Assembly (NCBI RefSeq): GCF_014200725.1
Contig: NZ_JACHCL010000001.1
Span: forward strand, 2,187,170 to 2,251,169
DNA: 64,000 bases
Direction: 5' to 3'
DNA from: Janthinobacterium silvisoli
Lineage (GTDB): Bacteria; Pseudomonadota; Gammaproteobacteria; Burkholderiales; Burkholderiaceae_D
The notes beneath the pieces were generated by a model. The model was not told the origin of the DNA and ran no database searches. It saw nothing but the letters and a program-made list of their open reading frames with translations. Position 1 is the first letter of the stretch. Each line of letters begins with the position of its first letter. Positions 1-9,104 of this stretch are shown piece after piece. A program made the translations under genes and the position numbers.

Positions 1-153
1 ATGCAATACGCCGGGCGTGCGTGGAGCGGTGGATGTGGAGGGGGCAGCTTGTGTTGCCGCATGGGCACGCTGCAGATACTGGACGCCAGCGACGGCGCCT
101 CCGCACAGCAAGACAAACAAGGAACCATAGGTCAAGGTGCTGCGCGATATCAT
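1..153 (-). CDS. Efflux RND periplasmic adaptor subunit, N-terminal fragment
   Basis: Only the first 51 codons lie in the window; the gene continues beyond position 1. The start ATG (153..151) overlaps the TGA of the upstream TolC-like gene in an ATGA junction, so the two are translationally coupled. The fragment begins MISRSTLTYGSLFVLL, a hydrophobic signal or anchor segment, followed by an Ala/Thr/Pro-rich linker, which is the usual N-terminus of HlyD/CusB-type membrane fusion proteins. The assignment rests mainly on position, since channel-adaptor-pump is the normal order in CzcCBA/CusCBA operons. No diagnostic adaptor motif is visible in so short a piece. It could be another secreted or membrane-anchored protein. 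Confidence 0.5.
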   Translation of the reverse strand, partial: MISRSTLTYGSLFVLLCGGAVAGVQYLQRAHAATQAAPSTSTAPRTPGVLH

Positions 154-1478
154 GGTGTCGTACTTTCTAAGGAATCGGTGCGGAGGGAGGCTTGCCAGGC
201 GGCCAGGGCCTTGGCGTAATCGGCGCGGGCGGCCAGTGCGTCGAGCTGCACGGCGCGGTAGTTGCGCCGCACGTCGAGCACATCGGCAATCGCCATGGCG
301 CCATGCTGGTAAGCAAATTCAGCGGACTGGGCCGATTTTTTCGCGGCCGGCAGCAAGCTGTCGTCGATACGCTGCAGGCGTTCACTATCGCTGCGCACAT
401 CTAGTTCTGTACGGCTCAGCTCGGCGCGCGCCTGGATGCGCGTCTGTTCCAGGTTTTCCTGCGCGGCATCGAGCGCCACTTGGGCACTGCGGATTTCACC
501 GTCGTATTGATAACGCACAAACAGCGGCACTTGCAGCGAGATACCGAAGCTGTTGCCGCTGCCCTGCGGGTTGCTCGGGCTGACCGGGTAATGTTCCGCC
601 TGCACGCCGACGGAGACATCACGCGTGCGCGCCGCCAGAGCCAGCTTGTGCGCCGATAAAGCGGCAGCAACGCGTGCCTGCGCCGCCATTACGTCAGGGC
701 GCTTGGCGATAGCCTCATCGCTGGACAGGCTCTCGCCATCGTCTTTCGAAAAAGTACCAACGGCAACCGGTGTTGGCCAGCCATCTGCCAGCGGCAATTG
801 CGCCTGGCGCGCAGTCAAACCCGTCAGCAAGGCCAGCGCCTGACGCGCGTGGGCCAGATCGCTGCGGGCTTGCACTTCATCGTTGCTGGCACGCAATGCT
901 TCGACATCCAGCCGCGCCACATCGGCCGGCGAGATATCGCCTGCCTGGCGCTGTTTCTGCGCTGCCTCGACGCTGTGCTGGTACAACTGCGCCGTCTCGG
1001 CCAGGATGATCTGGCGCTGAGTCGCTGCCAGCACATCGTAATAGGCCTGGCTGACGGCAATGCGCAACTGGCGGCGCGCTTCGCGCACGTCGGCCCGCGC
1101 GCCCTCTTCCTGAAACAAGGCGCCTTCGCGGCGCAGCTCACGCTTGCCGCCCCGTTCCAGCAACTGGTCGATGCGCACGGTACTGTCGACCGTCTTGCTG
1201 CGCAAACTGCCGGCACCCACGCCCGCAGCAGGATTGATATTAGCCGTCTGTATCGTCAGCATGGGATTCGGTGCGGCGCTGGCGGAAATCACATTGGCAC
1301 CAGCGCCGTCCAGCGCCAGGTTGGAGATACGCACATCGTGATTGCGGGCCAGCGCCAGGCGCTGCAAGGCGTCCAGCGGCAAGCTGTCCGTCAAGCCCGC
1401 GTCGGCATGGGCCAGGGAAGTCCAGCATAGCGGCATCAGCACAGCCAGCAGGCGTAGGGGTTTTATGGAGATAGGCAT
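150..1478 (-). CDS. TolC-family outer membrane efflux channel (CzcC-like)
   Basis: Outer membrane channel of a tripartite efflux pump, 442 residues. The start at 1478 was chosen because it gives a clean signal peptide (MPISIKPLRLLAVLMPLC ending in AHA-DA); the reading frame is open 29 codons further upstream, but that stretch is Arg/Leu-rich and unlike a secreted protein. The mature part has two OEP repeats, each with long Ala/Gln/Arg-rich helices typical of the periplasmic tunnel (for example around residues 110-200 and 330-420). The composition resembles the CzcC/CusC group of metal pumps more than the second TolC gene at 58364. It is first in an operon with the partial adaptor gene. The exported substrate cannot be read from this sequence. 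Confidence 0.85.
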   Translation of the reverse strand: MPISIKPLRLLAVLMPLCWTSLAHADAGLTDSLPLDALQRLALARNHDVRISNLALDGAGANVISASAAPNPMLTIQTANINPAAGVGAGSLRSKTVDSTVRIDQLLERGGKRELRREGALFQEEGARADVREARRQLRIAVSQAYYDVLAATQRQIILAETAQLYQHSVEAAQKQRQAGDISPADVARLDVEALRASNDEVQARSDLAHARQALALLTGLTARQAQLPLADGWPTPVAVGTFSKDDGESLSSDEAIAKRPDVMAAQARVAAALSAHKLALAARTRDVSVGVQAEHYPVSPSNPQGSGNSFGISLQVPLFVRYQYDGEIRSAQVALDAAQENLEQTRIQARAELSRTELDVRSDSERLQRIDDSLLPAAKKSAQSAEFAYQHGAMAIADVLDVRRNYRAVQLDALAARADYAKALAAWQASLRTDSLESTTP

Positions 1479-1663
1479 GCGCTCAAGAATGATAGAAAGA
1501 GGCAACAGGGTTGAGAGACGAAGCGGCTGGCAGAGCGCCATCGCCCGGCATGTCGGGGCAAGCACTCTGATCGAAACAGTGAGGGCCCACTAACGGCCCA
1601 GGATAGGGATTACGGGTGAAATGATAGGTCGCGGCGCTGGTAAACGGTGTTACAAGTTGGCAA

Positions 1664-1680
1664 TGTCATACGTCTGTCAT
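1664..1680 (-). promoter_or_regulatory. Direct repeat ATGACA upstream of the efflux operon
   Basis: Two ATGACA hexamers read on the minus strand start 11 bp apart (1680..1675 and 1669..1664), about 190 bp upstream of the CzcC-like gene. Direct repeats one helical turn apart are typical OmpR/PhoB-class response regulator sites, which often control metal efflux operons. No regulator gene is adjacent in the window, so this is an inference. The rest of the 1479-1722 intergenic stretch shows no gene. Confidence 0.3.
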
Positions 1681-1722
1681 CAAACGTGAGGGGAAGGGAA
1701 AAAGAACAAATACGACAGGCGT

Positions 1723-1749
1723 AAAAAAAGGAGCCGAAGCTCCTTTTTT
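1723..1749 (-). terminator. Intrinsic terminator of sucCD
   Basis: A short perfect stem GGAGC-CGAA-GCTCC is flanked by an A-run on one side and a T-run on the other, so it can terminate in both directions. It lies just past the sucD stop codon and serves the minus-strand sucCD transcript. Confidence 0.85.
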
Positions 1750-1771
1750 GGGTACTGCAAGCGTGGCTAAA

Positions 1772-2653
1772 TTACAGCATGGCTTTCAGCAGACGCGCCA
1801 TTTCCGACGGGTTTTTGGTCACGGTGATGCCGCAAGCTTCCATGATTTCCAGTTTGGCTTGTGCCGTGTCAGCACCGCCAGAGATCAGCGCGCCGGCGTG
1901 GCCCATGCGCTTGCCTGGAGGAGCGGTCACGCCAGCGATGAAGCCAACGACCGGTTTTTTCATGTTGTCTTTGATCCAATAAGCCGCGTTGGCTTCGTCC
2001 GGACCACCGATTTCGCCGATCATGATGACCGCGTCGGTATCTGGATCATCATTGAACATCTTCATGACGTCGATGTGTTTCAGACCATTGATCGGGTCGC
2101 CGCCGATACCAACTGCCGACGATTGGCCCAGGCCCAGTGCGGTCAACTGACCCACTGCTTCATAGGTCAACGTGCCCGAACGCGATACCACGCCGATGCG
2201 GCCTTTTTTATGGATGTGGCCTGGCATGATGCCGATCTTGATTTCGTCCGGGGTGATCAGACCTGGGCAGTTAGGGCCCAGCAGCAAGGTTTTGCTGCCG
2301 GCTTTCGCCATGCGGTCTTTCAAAGCCATCATGTCACGGACAGGAATGCCTTCGGTGATGCAAATAGCCAGATCCATTTCAGCTTCAACAGCTTCCCATA
2401 TCGCAGCGGCCGCGCCTGCTGGCGGTACGTAGATCACGGAAACATTGGCGCCGGTTTCTTTTTTCGCTTCGGTAACGTTAGCGAAAATAGGAATGCCTTC
2501 GAAATCTTCGCCGGCTTTCTTAGGGTTCACGCCAGCTACGAAAGCGGCTTTGCCGTTTGCGTAGTCGCGGCAACCGCGGGTGTGGAATTGACCGGTCTTG
2601 CCGGTAATACCTTGGGTAACGACTTTGGTATCTTTATTGATCAGAATGGACAT
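1772..2653 (-). CDS. sucD: Succinate-CoA ligase subunit alpha
   Basis: Alpha subunit of succinyl-CoA synthetase (293 residues), which with SucC interconverts succinyl-CoA and succinate in the TCA cycle with substrate-level phosphorylation. It starts with the CoA-binding Rossmann domain (MSILINKDTKVVTQGITGKTG) and carries the ligase domain with the phosphorylated active-site histidine in GHAGALISGG (about residue 252). The length is standard for the family. An SD sequence (AAGGAA) precedes the ATG, and only 13 bp separate it from the sucC stop, so the two are co-translated. A bidirectional terminator follows. Sequence and context leave little doubt. Confidence 0.97.
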   Translation of the reverse strand: MSILINKDTKVVTQGITGKTGQFHTRGCRDYANGKAAFVAGVNPKKAGEDFEGIPIFANVTEAKKETGANVSVIYVPPAGAAAAIWEAVEAEMDLAICITEGIPVRDMMALKDRMAKAGSKTLLLGPNCPGLITPDEIKIGIMPGHIHKKGRIGVVSRSGTLTYEAVGQLTALGLGQSSAVGIGGDPINGLKHIDVMKMFNDDPDTDAVIMIGEIGGPDEANAAYWIKDNMKKPVVGFIAGVTAPPGKRMGHAGALISGGADTAQAKLEIMEACGITVTKNPSEMARLLKAML

Positions 2654-2666
2654 GTTGATTCCTTAA

Positions 2667-3836
2667 TTAAGCTTGACCGGCAGCAGCGGCAACGACGCTC
2701 TTGGCTGCATCTTCCATGGTGTCGGCTGCGATGATAGGCAGACCGGAATCGGCCAGCATCTTTTTGCCCAGGTCTTCGTTGGTGCCCTTCATGCGCACCA
2801 CCAGCGGTACGTTCAGCGAAACGGCTTTCACCGCAGCGATGACGCCTTCGGCGATCACGTCGCAACGCATGATGCCGCCGAAAATGTTCACCAGGATGGC
2901 TTTCAGGCCTGGGTTTTTCAGCATGATCTTGAACGCTTCGGTTACTTTTTCTGCCGTGGCGCCGCCGCCTACGTCCAGGAAGTTGGCTGGCTCACCGCCG
3001 AACAGTTTGATGGTGTCCATGGTTGCCATGGCCAGGCCAGCGCCGTTTACCAGGCAGCCGATGTTGCCGTCGAGCGAAATGTAAGCCAGGTCGAATTTCG
3101 AGGCTTCGATTTCAGCTGGATCTTCTTCGTCCAGGTCGCGCAGGGCGATGATTTCTGGATGACGGAACAGCGCGTTCGGGTCAAAGTTGAACTTGGCGTC
3201 GAGGGCGATGACCTTGCCGCTGCCGGTGACGATCAGCGGGTTGATCTCGGCCAGCGAGCAATCGGTTTCCCAGTAGGCTTTGTACAGGCCTTGCAGGTTG
3301 ACGCGCGCGTCAGCGATCGAACCGGCAGGCACGCCGATTTTGGTCGCGATGTCGTCTGCCTGGGCATCGGTCAGGCCTACGCTAGGCTCGATGGTGACAT
3401 GGTGGATTTTTTCAGGGTGGCTCTCGGCCACTTCTTCGATGTCCATGCCGCCTTCGGACGACGCCATCAGGACGATTTTCTGGGTAACGCGGTCGGTGAC
3501 CAGCGAAACGTACAGTTCCTGTTTGATGTCGGCGCCTTCTTCCACCAGCAGGCGGTTGACTTTCTGGCCTTCGGCGCTGGTCTGGTGCGTGATCAGCTGC
3601 ATGCCCATGATCTCGTTAGCGTATTGCTTGACCTGTTCGATCGATTTCGCCACTTTCACGCCGCCGCCCTTGCCGCGGCCACCTGCGTGGATCTGTGCCT
3701 TGACGACCCACACCGGGCCGCCCAGGGTTTCGGCAGCCTTGACTGCCTCTTCGACGGACATGCTCGGAATGCCGCGTGGCACCGTCACTCCGAATTGCCG
3801 GAGGATTTCTTTGGCTTGATACTCATGGATTTTCAT
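2667..3836 (-). CDS. sucC: Succinate-CoA ligase subunit beta (ADP-forming)
   Basis: Nucleotide-binding beta subunit of succinyl-CoA synthetase, 389 residues. An N-terminal ATP-grasp domain ([17 protein letters not shown] onward, glycine-rich loop [11 protein letters not shown] around residues 52-62) is followed by the CoA-ligase domain with the conserved [11 protein letters not shown] segment. It is upstream of sucD on the same strand. A strong SD (AAGGGAAG) precedes the ATG. Only 75 bp separate it from the DUF2889 gene upstream, so the sucCD promoter must lie in that short gap or upstream of the DUF2889 gene. Confidence 0.97.
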   Translation of the reverse strand: MKIHEYQAKEILRQFGVTVPRGIPSMSVEEAVKAAETLGGPVWVVKAQIHAGGRGKGGGVKVAKSIEQVKQYANEIMGMQLITHQTSAEGQKVNRLLVEEGADIKQELYVSLVTDRVTQKIVLMASSEGGMDIEEVAESHPEKIHHVTIEPSVGLTDAQADDIATKIGVPAGSIADARVNLQGLYKAYWETDCSLAEINPLIVTGSGKVIALDAKFNFDPNALFRHPEIIALRDLDEEDPAEIEASKFDLAYISLDGNIGCLVNGAGLAMATMDTIKLFGGEPANFLDVGGGATAEKVTEAFKIMLKNPGLKAILVNIFGGIMRCDVIAEGVIAAVKAVSLNVPLVVRMKGTNEDLGKKMLADSGLPIIAADTMEDAAKSVVAAAAGQA

Positions 3837-3911
3837 GCTGGCTTCCCTTCTGATACTGATTTGTAAAAATACGGTTAGTGGTGCAAAAAAACAGGAAAAA
3901 CAGCGCCGGGG

Positions 3912-4472
3912 TCACGCTTTGGCTACCCAGCGCGGGTAATACTGTGCAACCGCCCCGCCATCGGTGCGCAGGGCGTGGCACTTGTCGAGTTGAAACGGCT
4001 TTTCATGCGGCAAATCAGCATTCGCACCGTCACGGGTCGACCAGACATCGCCGGCAAATGCCTGAACCGTCGCAGTCGGCAAGACTTGCGCCAGTTCGGT
4101 CAGATGGGTACAGCCGGCGATTCCCGCCAGACGCTCTTTCAAGTCGCGGCGGAAATTCTTCAATAGATTCAGACCGATCAGCGCCTGGTAAGCGGGGCCG
4201 ATGGTATCGCAAAAGCCGGGATAGGGTACGGAATCGGAGGCGGCTTCAGCCTCGACGATGGTCAGTTCGCGATCAACGGTAATGCGCAAATGGAGGTCAT
4301 GCAAGGGGGTACCGGCGGGCCGGGGGCCGGAGGCCAGGGTGGCGTCAAAACTCTTGATATCGCTGATATGCGCGTCAATATCCCATAGGCCATCCTCGCG
4401 CGCGTACGCTTGGACGTCGATAACGCGGGTGTGCCGTAGGGCGCGCCGGGAAACGGGAGTTGACAGGGGCAT
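3912..4472 (-). CDS. DUF2889 domain protein
   Basis: A 186-residue cytosolic protein of the DUF2889 family, whose function is not known to me. The start at 4472 (MPLSTPVSRRALRHTRVIDV) was chosen because the family begins close to an RxxLHTR-like motif; the frame stays open 30 codons upstream. Family hallmarks that can be seen are DxxAHxxDxK early on, the YPGFCDTIGPAYQALIGLN segment in the middle, and GCTHLTEL, a Cys-Thr-His signature. It lies upstream of sucCD in the same orientation and may be co-transcribed. A role linked to carboxylate or amino acid metabolism is sometimes suggested by neighbours, but nothing in the sequence proves it. Confidence 0.8.
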   Translation of the reverse strand: MPLSTPVSRRALRHTRVIDVQAYAREDGLWDIDAHISDIKSFDATLASGPRPAGTPLHDLHLRITVDRELTIVEAEAASDSVPYPGFCDTIGPAYQALIGLNLLKNFRRDLKERLAGIAGCTHLTELAQVLPTATVQAFAGDVWSTRDGANADLPHEKPFQLDKCHALRTDGGAVAQYYPRWVAKA

Positions 4473-4731
4473 AAGACCGATGCCGCTTGCGCGGCCAAAA
4501 TTTAGTAAGCAGCCATGTGCATAAAGCACGCCGTTCGCAGCTTCTACGAACAGCAACCGCACCTGCGGCGCCGCAAAAACCCTAAAAGTGTAGCACAGAG
4601 CACGCTAGTTGCGCCGCAACATAATTTTTTATTGCCAGCAATATAAGCCCGCTAACCATCGTTGAAAACGACTAAATGAATGTCATTCATTCGTAATCAA
4701 TATAACTTAAAACGGCGTGTGCCCGTGTCAA

Positions 4732-4762
4732 GCGAACCTGGGCCAAGGTGACCCAGGTTCGC
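4732..4762 (-). terminator. Perfect 11-bp hairpin downstream of the methyltransferase gene
   Basis: Perfect 11-bp inverted repeat GCGAACCTGGG / CCCAGGTTCGC with a 9-nt loop, starting 7 bp after the methyltransferase stop. No T-run follows on the minus strand, so if it stops transcription it is not a textbook intrinsic terminator. The remainder of the 4473-4731 gap is AT-rich and shows no gene. Confidence 0.5.
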
Positions 4763-4769
4763 TCCAGCG

Positions 4770-6308
4770 TCAGTCGAGAATACCGAATGCCTGCAAAATA
4801 GGCAGCTCACACTCGGTAAAATAGTGCGCGTGCCGATAGAGCTCGGCCAGGTTTTCTTGTTCCGTCTGCAAGACTTGTCCATCCTTCGATAGCAGACGGT
4901 TCATGCGCAGTAATACAGGCCAGGTAGCACTGACCAATTCTTCCGGCAGATGCCGTCCCTGCAATGTCGCGCGCAGCAATAGCTGTTGTAAATGTGGTAC
5001 AAATACGCCGCCGCCCGTCACCGGACTGGCCAGGGTGGTGAGGTCTGTCCTTTCCAGCGCCAGTTCGAGCAGATGGCGGTTCAGGCGATCCGTCTGCGGC
5101 CGCGCTGCAACAATTTCGGCCTCATCCTGCACGGCGTTGACACTCCCCTTGCTGATCAACACCAAGATGATTTGCAACAGGGCAGCCAGGCTGACCTCGC
5201 GTCCGGCCAACTCCTGCTCCAGCTCGCCGATGGTGCAGATGCGGTGGTCAAACAGCAGGTCAAGCACGGGGCCGTAGACAAGTTCATCCATATCGGCATC
5301 GCCCAGCACGCCGTGCACGCTCATCACCACTTCATCGCGGGGCGTCACCAGCAGCACGCGTACGGCGCGGATAGCCTTCGCCTGGGCAAAGGGCGTCAGC
5401 TTGCGGGCGCCCTTGACCCAGTAATCCTTGCGAAATTGCTGGTTGACCAGGAACGCCCGCGTCGTCTCGCGGAAGATGGGGTCGGGTATCCCGGCCAGGA
5501 ATTGCTGATGCTCAGCCGTCAGGTTGAGCATGTCGACATGGTCGGTATAGGTGGCGGACGCGGCAAAATCGAGCTTGGCTTCGGCCAGCAGGGCCGCCGC
5601 TTTGGAAAACGCCATTGGCTGCCAATCCATATTGAAGTACTCGTGCGCCAGATAGTTGCGGTCCAGCGCCTTGAGCTTGTCGAAACGGTCGGCCAGCAAG
5701 GGGTTGGCCAGCATATAGCGCGGTTGCGTGGCGATCATGCGGTCGACGAAATCGATAGCGCCCTCAATGCGCGACAGCACCCCGACACCGGGCGCGGCCA
5801 TCACACGGCTGTGCTCCGATAGCAATTCGCGCAGCGGCATCATGGCGGCCCAGCCGGGCTGGGTGTTATAGCTGATGTAGGCAACGCCGCCCACCTTCAG
5901 CTTGCGGTGCAGGAAGTCCACGATCAGCGCGCGGTTTTCGTCCGAGACCCAGCTCCAGATGCCATGCAGAGCGATAAAGTCAAAATCGGGCAAATCATCG
6001 CGGCGGCAAAACTGTTCGAACGATTCGTCGGTCAAATGAGCGCCGGCACCAGCGGCGCCGGCCAGTTCCTGGGCAAACGCGGCCTGGGCCGGATTGAAGT
6101 CGTTGCCAAACCAGCGCGTGGTCGAGCCGGCCGCATGGATATTGACGCTCACGCCCTGGCCAAAGCCCAGCTCGCAAGCGGTACCGCGCGCCGGCAGGGC
6201 CAGGCCAGCGGCCAGCAGCGGCAATTGCAAACGTAGCGGGTTCAGTTCTTCGTAATAGCCATAGGTATAGGCGACCTCGGCCACATAGCCGGCATTCCAG
6301 TTGCTCAT
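4770..6308 (-). CDS. Class I SAM methyltransferase with methyltransferase regulatory domain
   Basis: A 512-residue two-part methyltransferase. The N-terminal Rossmann domain has SAM motif I as ELGFGQG (residues 46-52), then FGNDF as the acidic ribose-binding site and FDFIALHGIWSWV as the core strand and post-motif loop. A central 'methyltransferase regulatory domain' (roughly residues 215-300) and a C-terminal helical region follow. This architecture is shared with bacterial protein lysine methyltransferases described from Rickettsia and with many uncharacterised proteins. The target here is unknown. It stands alone, with recX upstream on the same strand 150 bp away and a strong hairpin downstream. 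Confidence 0.8.
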   Translation of the reverse strand: MSNWNAGYVAEVAYTYGYYEELNPLRLQLPLLAAGLALPARGTACELGFGQGVSVNIHAAGSTTRWFGNDFNPAQAAFAQELAGAAGAGAHLTDESFEQFCRRDDLPDFDFIALHGIWSWVSDENRALIVDFLHRKLKVGGVAYISYNTQPGWAAMMPLRELLSEHSRVMAAPGVGVLSRIEGAIDFVDRMIATQPRYMLANPLLADRFDKLKALDRNYLAHEYFNMDWQPMAFSKAAALLAEAKLDFAASATYTDHVDMLNLTAEHQQFLAGIPDPIFRETTRAFLVNQQFRKDYWVKGARKLTPFAQAKAIRAVRVLLVTPRDEVVMSVHGVLGDADMDELVYGPVLDLLFDHRICTIGELEQELAGREVSLAALLQIILVLISKGSVNAVQDEAEIVAARPQTDRLNRHLLELALERTDLTTLASPVTGGGVFVPHLQQLLLRATLQGRHLPEELVSATWPVLLRMNRLLSKDGQVLQTEQENLAELYRHAHYFTECELPILQAFGILD

Positions 6309-6454
6309 CTCGGTATCCTGTCATCCTGTTGTGCGCACGGCACATGATCAATGGCACAAGGATAACGTATTGCGAGGGTAGCGCAAGCAGAGAAAAGGAG
6401 GCATTTTCAGGGGAGGAATGCAAGCGCAGGTGGCAGGCTTGCAGGGACAAAATC

Positions 6455-6910
6455 CTACTCCTCGTCCGGGTCCAGCCCCTTCAAGGCCACTTGCACGGCC
6501 TTTTGCGAAAAGCCGCGCTGCATCAGGAAGCGCATCTGCTTGTTGCGCTGTTCGGCATCCTGCGCCACTTGCCCGAACTTGCGGCGCCATACCTCGCAGG
6601 CGCGCGCTGTTTCACCTTCGGCCAGGCCTGCCTTCAATTCCTGCAGCGCCTCGCCGCCGATGCCATGGCTTTGCAGCTCGGCCATGATACGGCTATTGCC
6701 AAAGCGGGCCGAACGGCGATGGATCAGCGATTCGGAAAAGCGTTCCTGCGACAGCCAGTTGGCCTTTTCCAGGCTGTCGAGCAAGGCTTCCACATCGTCG
6801 CCCTCTTGCGCATGCCGCTGCAGCTTGCGCCGCAATTCCATGCGGCTATGTTCACGCATCGACAAAAAGCGTAGCGCCCTGCCCTTCAGGCTTAGTTGTA
6901 CCGCTGCCAT
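6455..6910 (-). CDS. recX: Regulatory protein RecX
   Basis: RecX modulates RecA by binding along its filament and limiting recombinase activity. The protein is 151 residues from the chosen ATG at 6910, which has an SD-like AAGGG at good spacing; the frame is open 16 codons more upstream without better support. The sequence is a chain of helical repeats with the family signature [19 protein letters not shown] near the N-terminus and LL--L---WLS--RF in the next repeat. It follows recA on the same strand with a hairpin between them, the usual arrangement that keeps RecX below RecA levels. It should therefore be SOS-induced. Confidence 0.93.
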   Translation of the reverse strand: MAAVQLSLKGRALRFLSMREHSRMELRRKLQRHAQEGDDVEALLDSLEKANWLSQERFSESLIHRRSARFGNSRIMAELQSHGIGGEALQELKAGLAEGETARACEVWRRKFGQVAQDAEQRNKQMRFLMQRGFSQKAVQVALKGLDPDEE

Positions 6911-6930
6911 ACATACACCCTTATCCCTAC

Positions 6931-6975
6931 CCAAAAATACAATTGCCGCCAGGCGCACGGGCGCAAGGCGGCAAT
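6931..6975 (-). terminator. recA-recX intercistronic terminator
   Basis: Perfect 9-bp stem ATTGCCGCC / GGCGGCAAT with a 16-nt loop, followed on the minus strand by TGTATTTTT. It lies between recA and recX and probably allows only partial read-through into recX, as known in other proteobacteria. Confidence 0.75.
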
Positions 6976-7037
6976 CATTGTAAAACTTTTATGCGGCCAG
7001 CGGCAGCGCAGCTGGCCACTGCTTAGCGCTTGACAGC

Positions 7038-8141
7038 TTACTCGGCAACCTTGGCTTCAACCGCCTTGGCAGCCTTGTCGGCCTTATCCGCCTTTTCAGG
7101 TTTTTCAGCAGCCAGCGGCGGCAGTTCGCGCACGCCCAGCGAAGCGCGTACCTTGTTTTCAATTTCACGCGCCAGCGCCGGACGCTCTTGCAGGAAGGCA
7201 CGGGCGTTGTCCTTGCCCTGGCCGATGCGTTCGCCGTTGTAGCTATACCAGGAACCCGATTTTTCCACGATCTTGGCGTCCGAACCCAGATCCAGGATTT
7301 CGCCTTCACGCGAAGTGCCTGCGCCGTACAGGATATCGAAATGCGCTTCCTTGAATGGTGGCGCGATCTTGTTCTTGACGACCTTGACCTTGGTTTCGTT
7401 GCCGATCACTTCATCGCCCGATTTGATCGAACCGGTGCGGCGGATGTCGAGGCGCACGGAGGCATAGAATTTCAGCGCATTGCCGCCGGTGGTGGTTTCC
7501 GGGCTGCCAAACATCACGCCGATCTTCATGCGGATCTGGTTAATGAAGATGACCAGGGTATTGGTGCGGTTGATGGAGCCGGTCAGCTTGCGCAGGGCTT
7601 GCGACATCAGACGTGCTTGCAGACCCGGCAAGGAATCACCCATGTCGCCTTCGATCTCGGCGCGTGGCGTCAGGGCAGCCACGGAGTCGATGACGACCAG
7701 GTCGACGCTGCCCGAACGCACCAGTGCATCGCAGATTTCCAGCGCTTGCTCGCCCGTGTCCGGTTGCGAGATCAGCAATTCGTGCAGGTTGACGCCCAGT
7801 TTTTGCGCGTAACCGACGTCCAGCGCGTGCTCCGCATCGATAAAGGCGCAAGTGCCGCCCAGTTTTTGCATTTCAGCAATGGTTTGCAGGGTCAAGGTGG
7901 TTTTACCCGACGATTCAGGACCGTAGATTTCCACCACGCGGCCACGCGGCAAGCCGCCTACGCCCAGTGCGATATCGAGGCCGAGCGAACCGGTCGACAC
8001 GACTTGCACTTCTTCGATCGGTGCGCTGGCATCCATGCGCATGACCGAACCTTTGCCAAACTGCTTCTCGATCTGTGCCAGTGCGGCGGCGAGCGCCTTG
8101 GCTTTTTCCGATGCGGGTACTACAGCTTTTTTATCGTCCAT
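7038..8141 (-). CDS. recA: Recombinase RecA
   Basis: DNA-dependent ATPase that forms the nucleoprotein filament for homologous recombination and triggers LexA self-cleavage in the SOS response. It is 367 residues long. Walker A is GPESSGKT (residues 74-81), and Walker B is the hydrophobic strand [11 protein letters not shown]. The L1/L2 DNA-binding loops and the [19 protein letters not shown] segment are intact. The C-terminus is an Ala/Lys/Glu-rich tail, as in other betaproteobacteria. A perfect LexA box lies 79 bp upstream of the start. recX follows after a terminator-like hairpin. Confidence 0.99.
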   Translation of the reverse strand: MDDKKAVVPASEKAKALAAALAQIEKQFGKGSVMRMDASAPIEEVQVVSTGSLGLDIALGVGGLPRGRVVEIYGPESSGKTTLTLQTIAEMQKLGGTCAFIDAEHALDVGYAQKLGVNLHELLISQPDTGEQALEICDALVRSGSVDLVVIDSVAALTPRAEIEGDMGDSLPGLQARLMSQALRKLTGSINRTNTLVIFINQIRMKIGVMFGSPETTTGGNALKFYASVRLDIRRTGSIKSGDEVIGNETKVKVVKNKIAPPFKEAHFDILYGAGTSREGEILDLGSDAKIVEKSGSWYSYNGERIGQGKDNARAFLQERPALAREIENKVRASLGVRELPPLAAEKPEKADKADKAAKAVEAKVAE

Positions 8142-8219
8142 ATGTTCTTTCAGCGTTCTTTCAGCCTGGGCGCGGAATAAAGTCTCGCGGGGTTGGTTAA
8201 ATTCTCTAAACAGTCACTA

Positions 8220-8235
8220 CTGTATAAAAAAACAG
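8220..8235 (-). promoter_or_regulatory. LexA (SOS) box of recA
   Basis: CTGT-N8-ACAG with an A/T-only spacer (CTGTATAAAAAAACAG), flanked by TA and TG, an excellent match to the proteobacterial LexA consensus. It overlaps a TATACA hexamer that could be the recA -10 element on the minus strand. It lies in the divergent region between recA and the response regulator gene, so it might also influence the latter. Confidence 0.9.
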
Positions 8236-8266
8236 TGATCAATGCAAGCGGAACGTGGATTTGTTT

Positions 8267-8295
8267 TGAAACAGGTCAATACAGTCCCTGTTTCA
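8267..8295. promoter_or_regulatory. 9-bp palindrome, with a direct-repeat copy, upstream of the two-component operon
   Basis: Perfect inverted repeat TGAAACAGG-N11-CCTGTTTCA. Its left half plus spacer recurs at 8323-8339: TGAAACA followed by CAATACAGTC occurs twice, 56 bp apart, the first copy with three extra bases. The position, 43-115 bp upstream of the response regulator start, suits a transcription factor site, possibly the regulator's own. Confidence 0.5.
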
Positions 8296-8381
8296 CACAA
8301 ATACTCGCCACCTTGCGGAAAATGAAACACAATACAGTCGAACTTCTTTTTTCTATTGCTGCAAGCTCAGGAAGTGTGACC

Positions 8382-9104
8382 ATGCGTATTTTACTTGCCG
8401 AAGATGACAGCGTGCTGGCCGATGGCTTGACCCGTTCGCTGCGCCAGTCCGGTTATGCCATCGATTACGTCAAAAACGGCCAGGAAGCCGACACCGCCCT
8501 GTCCACCCAGGAATTCGACTTGCTGATACTCGACCTGGGCTTGCCCAAGATGTCGGGCCTGGAAGTGCTGCGCCGCCTGCGCGCCCGCGCCTCGCTATTG
8601 CCCGTGCTGATACTCACGGCGGCCGACTCCATCGAGCAACGCGTCAATGGCCTCGATCTGGGCGCCGATGATTATATGGCCAAGCCCTTCGCCCTGTCGG
8701 AACTGGAGGCAAGAGTGCGCGCCCTGACGCGCCGCGGCGCCGGCGGCGGCGCCACCGTCATCAAGCACGGCCCGCTCAGCTACGACCAGGTAGGGCGCAG
8801 CGCCTACATCAATGAGCAGATGCTGGACTTGTCGGCGCGCGAACTGGGCTTGCTGGAGGTCTTGCTCAGCCGCACAGGGCGCTTGGTGTCCAAGGAGCAA
8901 TTGGTCGATCATCTGTGCCAGTGGGGCGAAGAAGTGTCGAACAATGCCATCGAAGTCTATGTGCACCGGCTGCGCAAGAAGATCGAGGTGGGTGGCGTGC
9001 GCATCGCCACCGTGCGCGGCCTCGGCTACTGCCTGGAAAAATATTCGGAAGCGGCACGCCTGAGCGCTGAAGCGAGCCAGGCCACTGGCGCCGCCGGCAA
9101 GTGA
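8382..9104 (+). CDS. OmpR/PhoB-family response regulator (TctD/QseB-like)
   Basis: A 240-residue transcriptional regulator. The receiver domain starts at MRILLAEDD, with acidic pocket residues D8/D9, phosphoacceptor D51 in LLILDLGLP and the conserved Lys in MAKPF. The C-terminal winged helix ends in VRGLGYCL, as in the OmpR class. The frame is open upstream to 8193, but the ATG at 8382 has an AGGAAG SD and begins exactly at the family's N-terminus. The stop overlaps the kinase start (GTGA), so kinase and regulator are made together. The downstream DUF4212/symporter pair suggests it controls uptake of a carboxylate such as acetate, which is an inference from context. Confidence 0.93.
   Translation: MRILLAEDDSVLADGLTRSLRQSGYAIDYVKNGQEADTALSTQEFDLLILDLGLPKMSGLEVLRRLRARASLLPVLILTAADSIEQRVNGLDLGADDYMAKPFALSELEARVRALTRRGAGGGATVIKHGPLSYDQVGRSAYINEQMLDLSARELGLLEVLLSRTGRLVSKEQLVDHLCQWGEEVSNNAIEVYVHRLRKKIEVGGVRIATVRGLGYCLEKYSEAARLSAEASQATGAAGK

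Noticed and set aside
2673..3866. 397-codon frame antisense to sucC
   Set aside because: Opposite strand of a clear sucC gene; translation is His/Phe/Asp-rich and without domain similarity.
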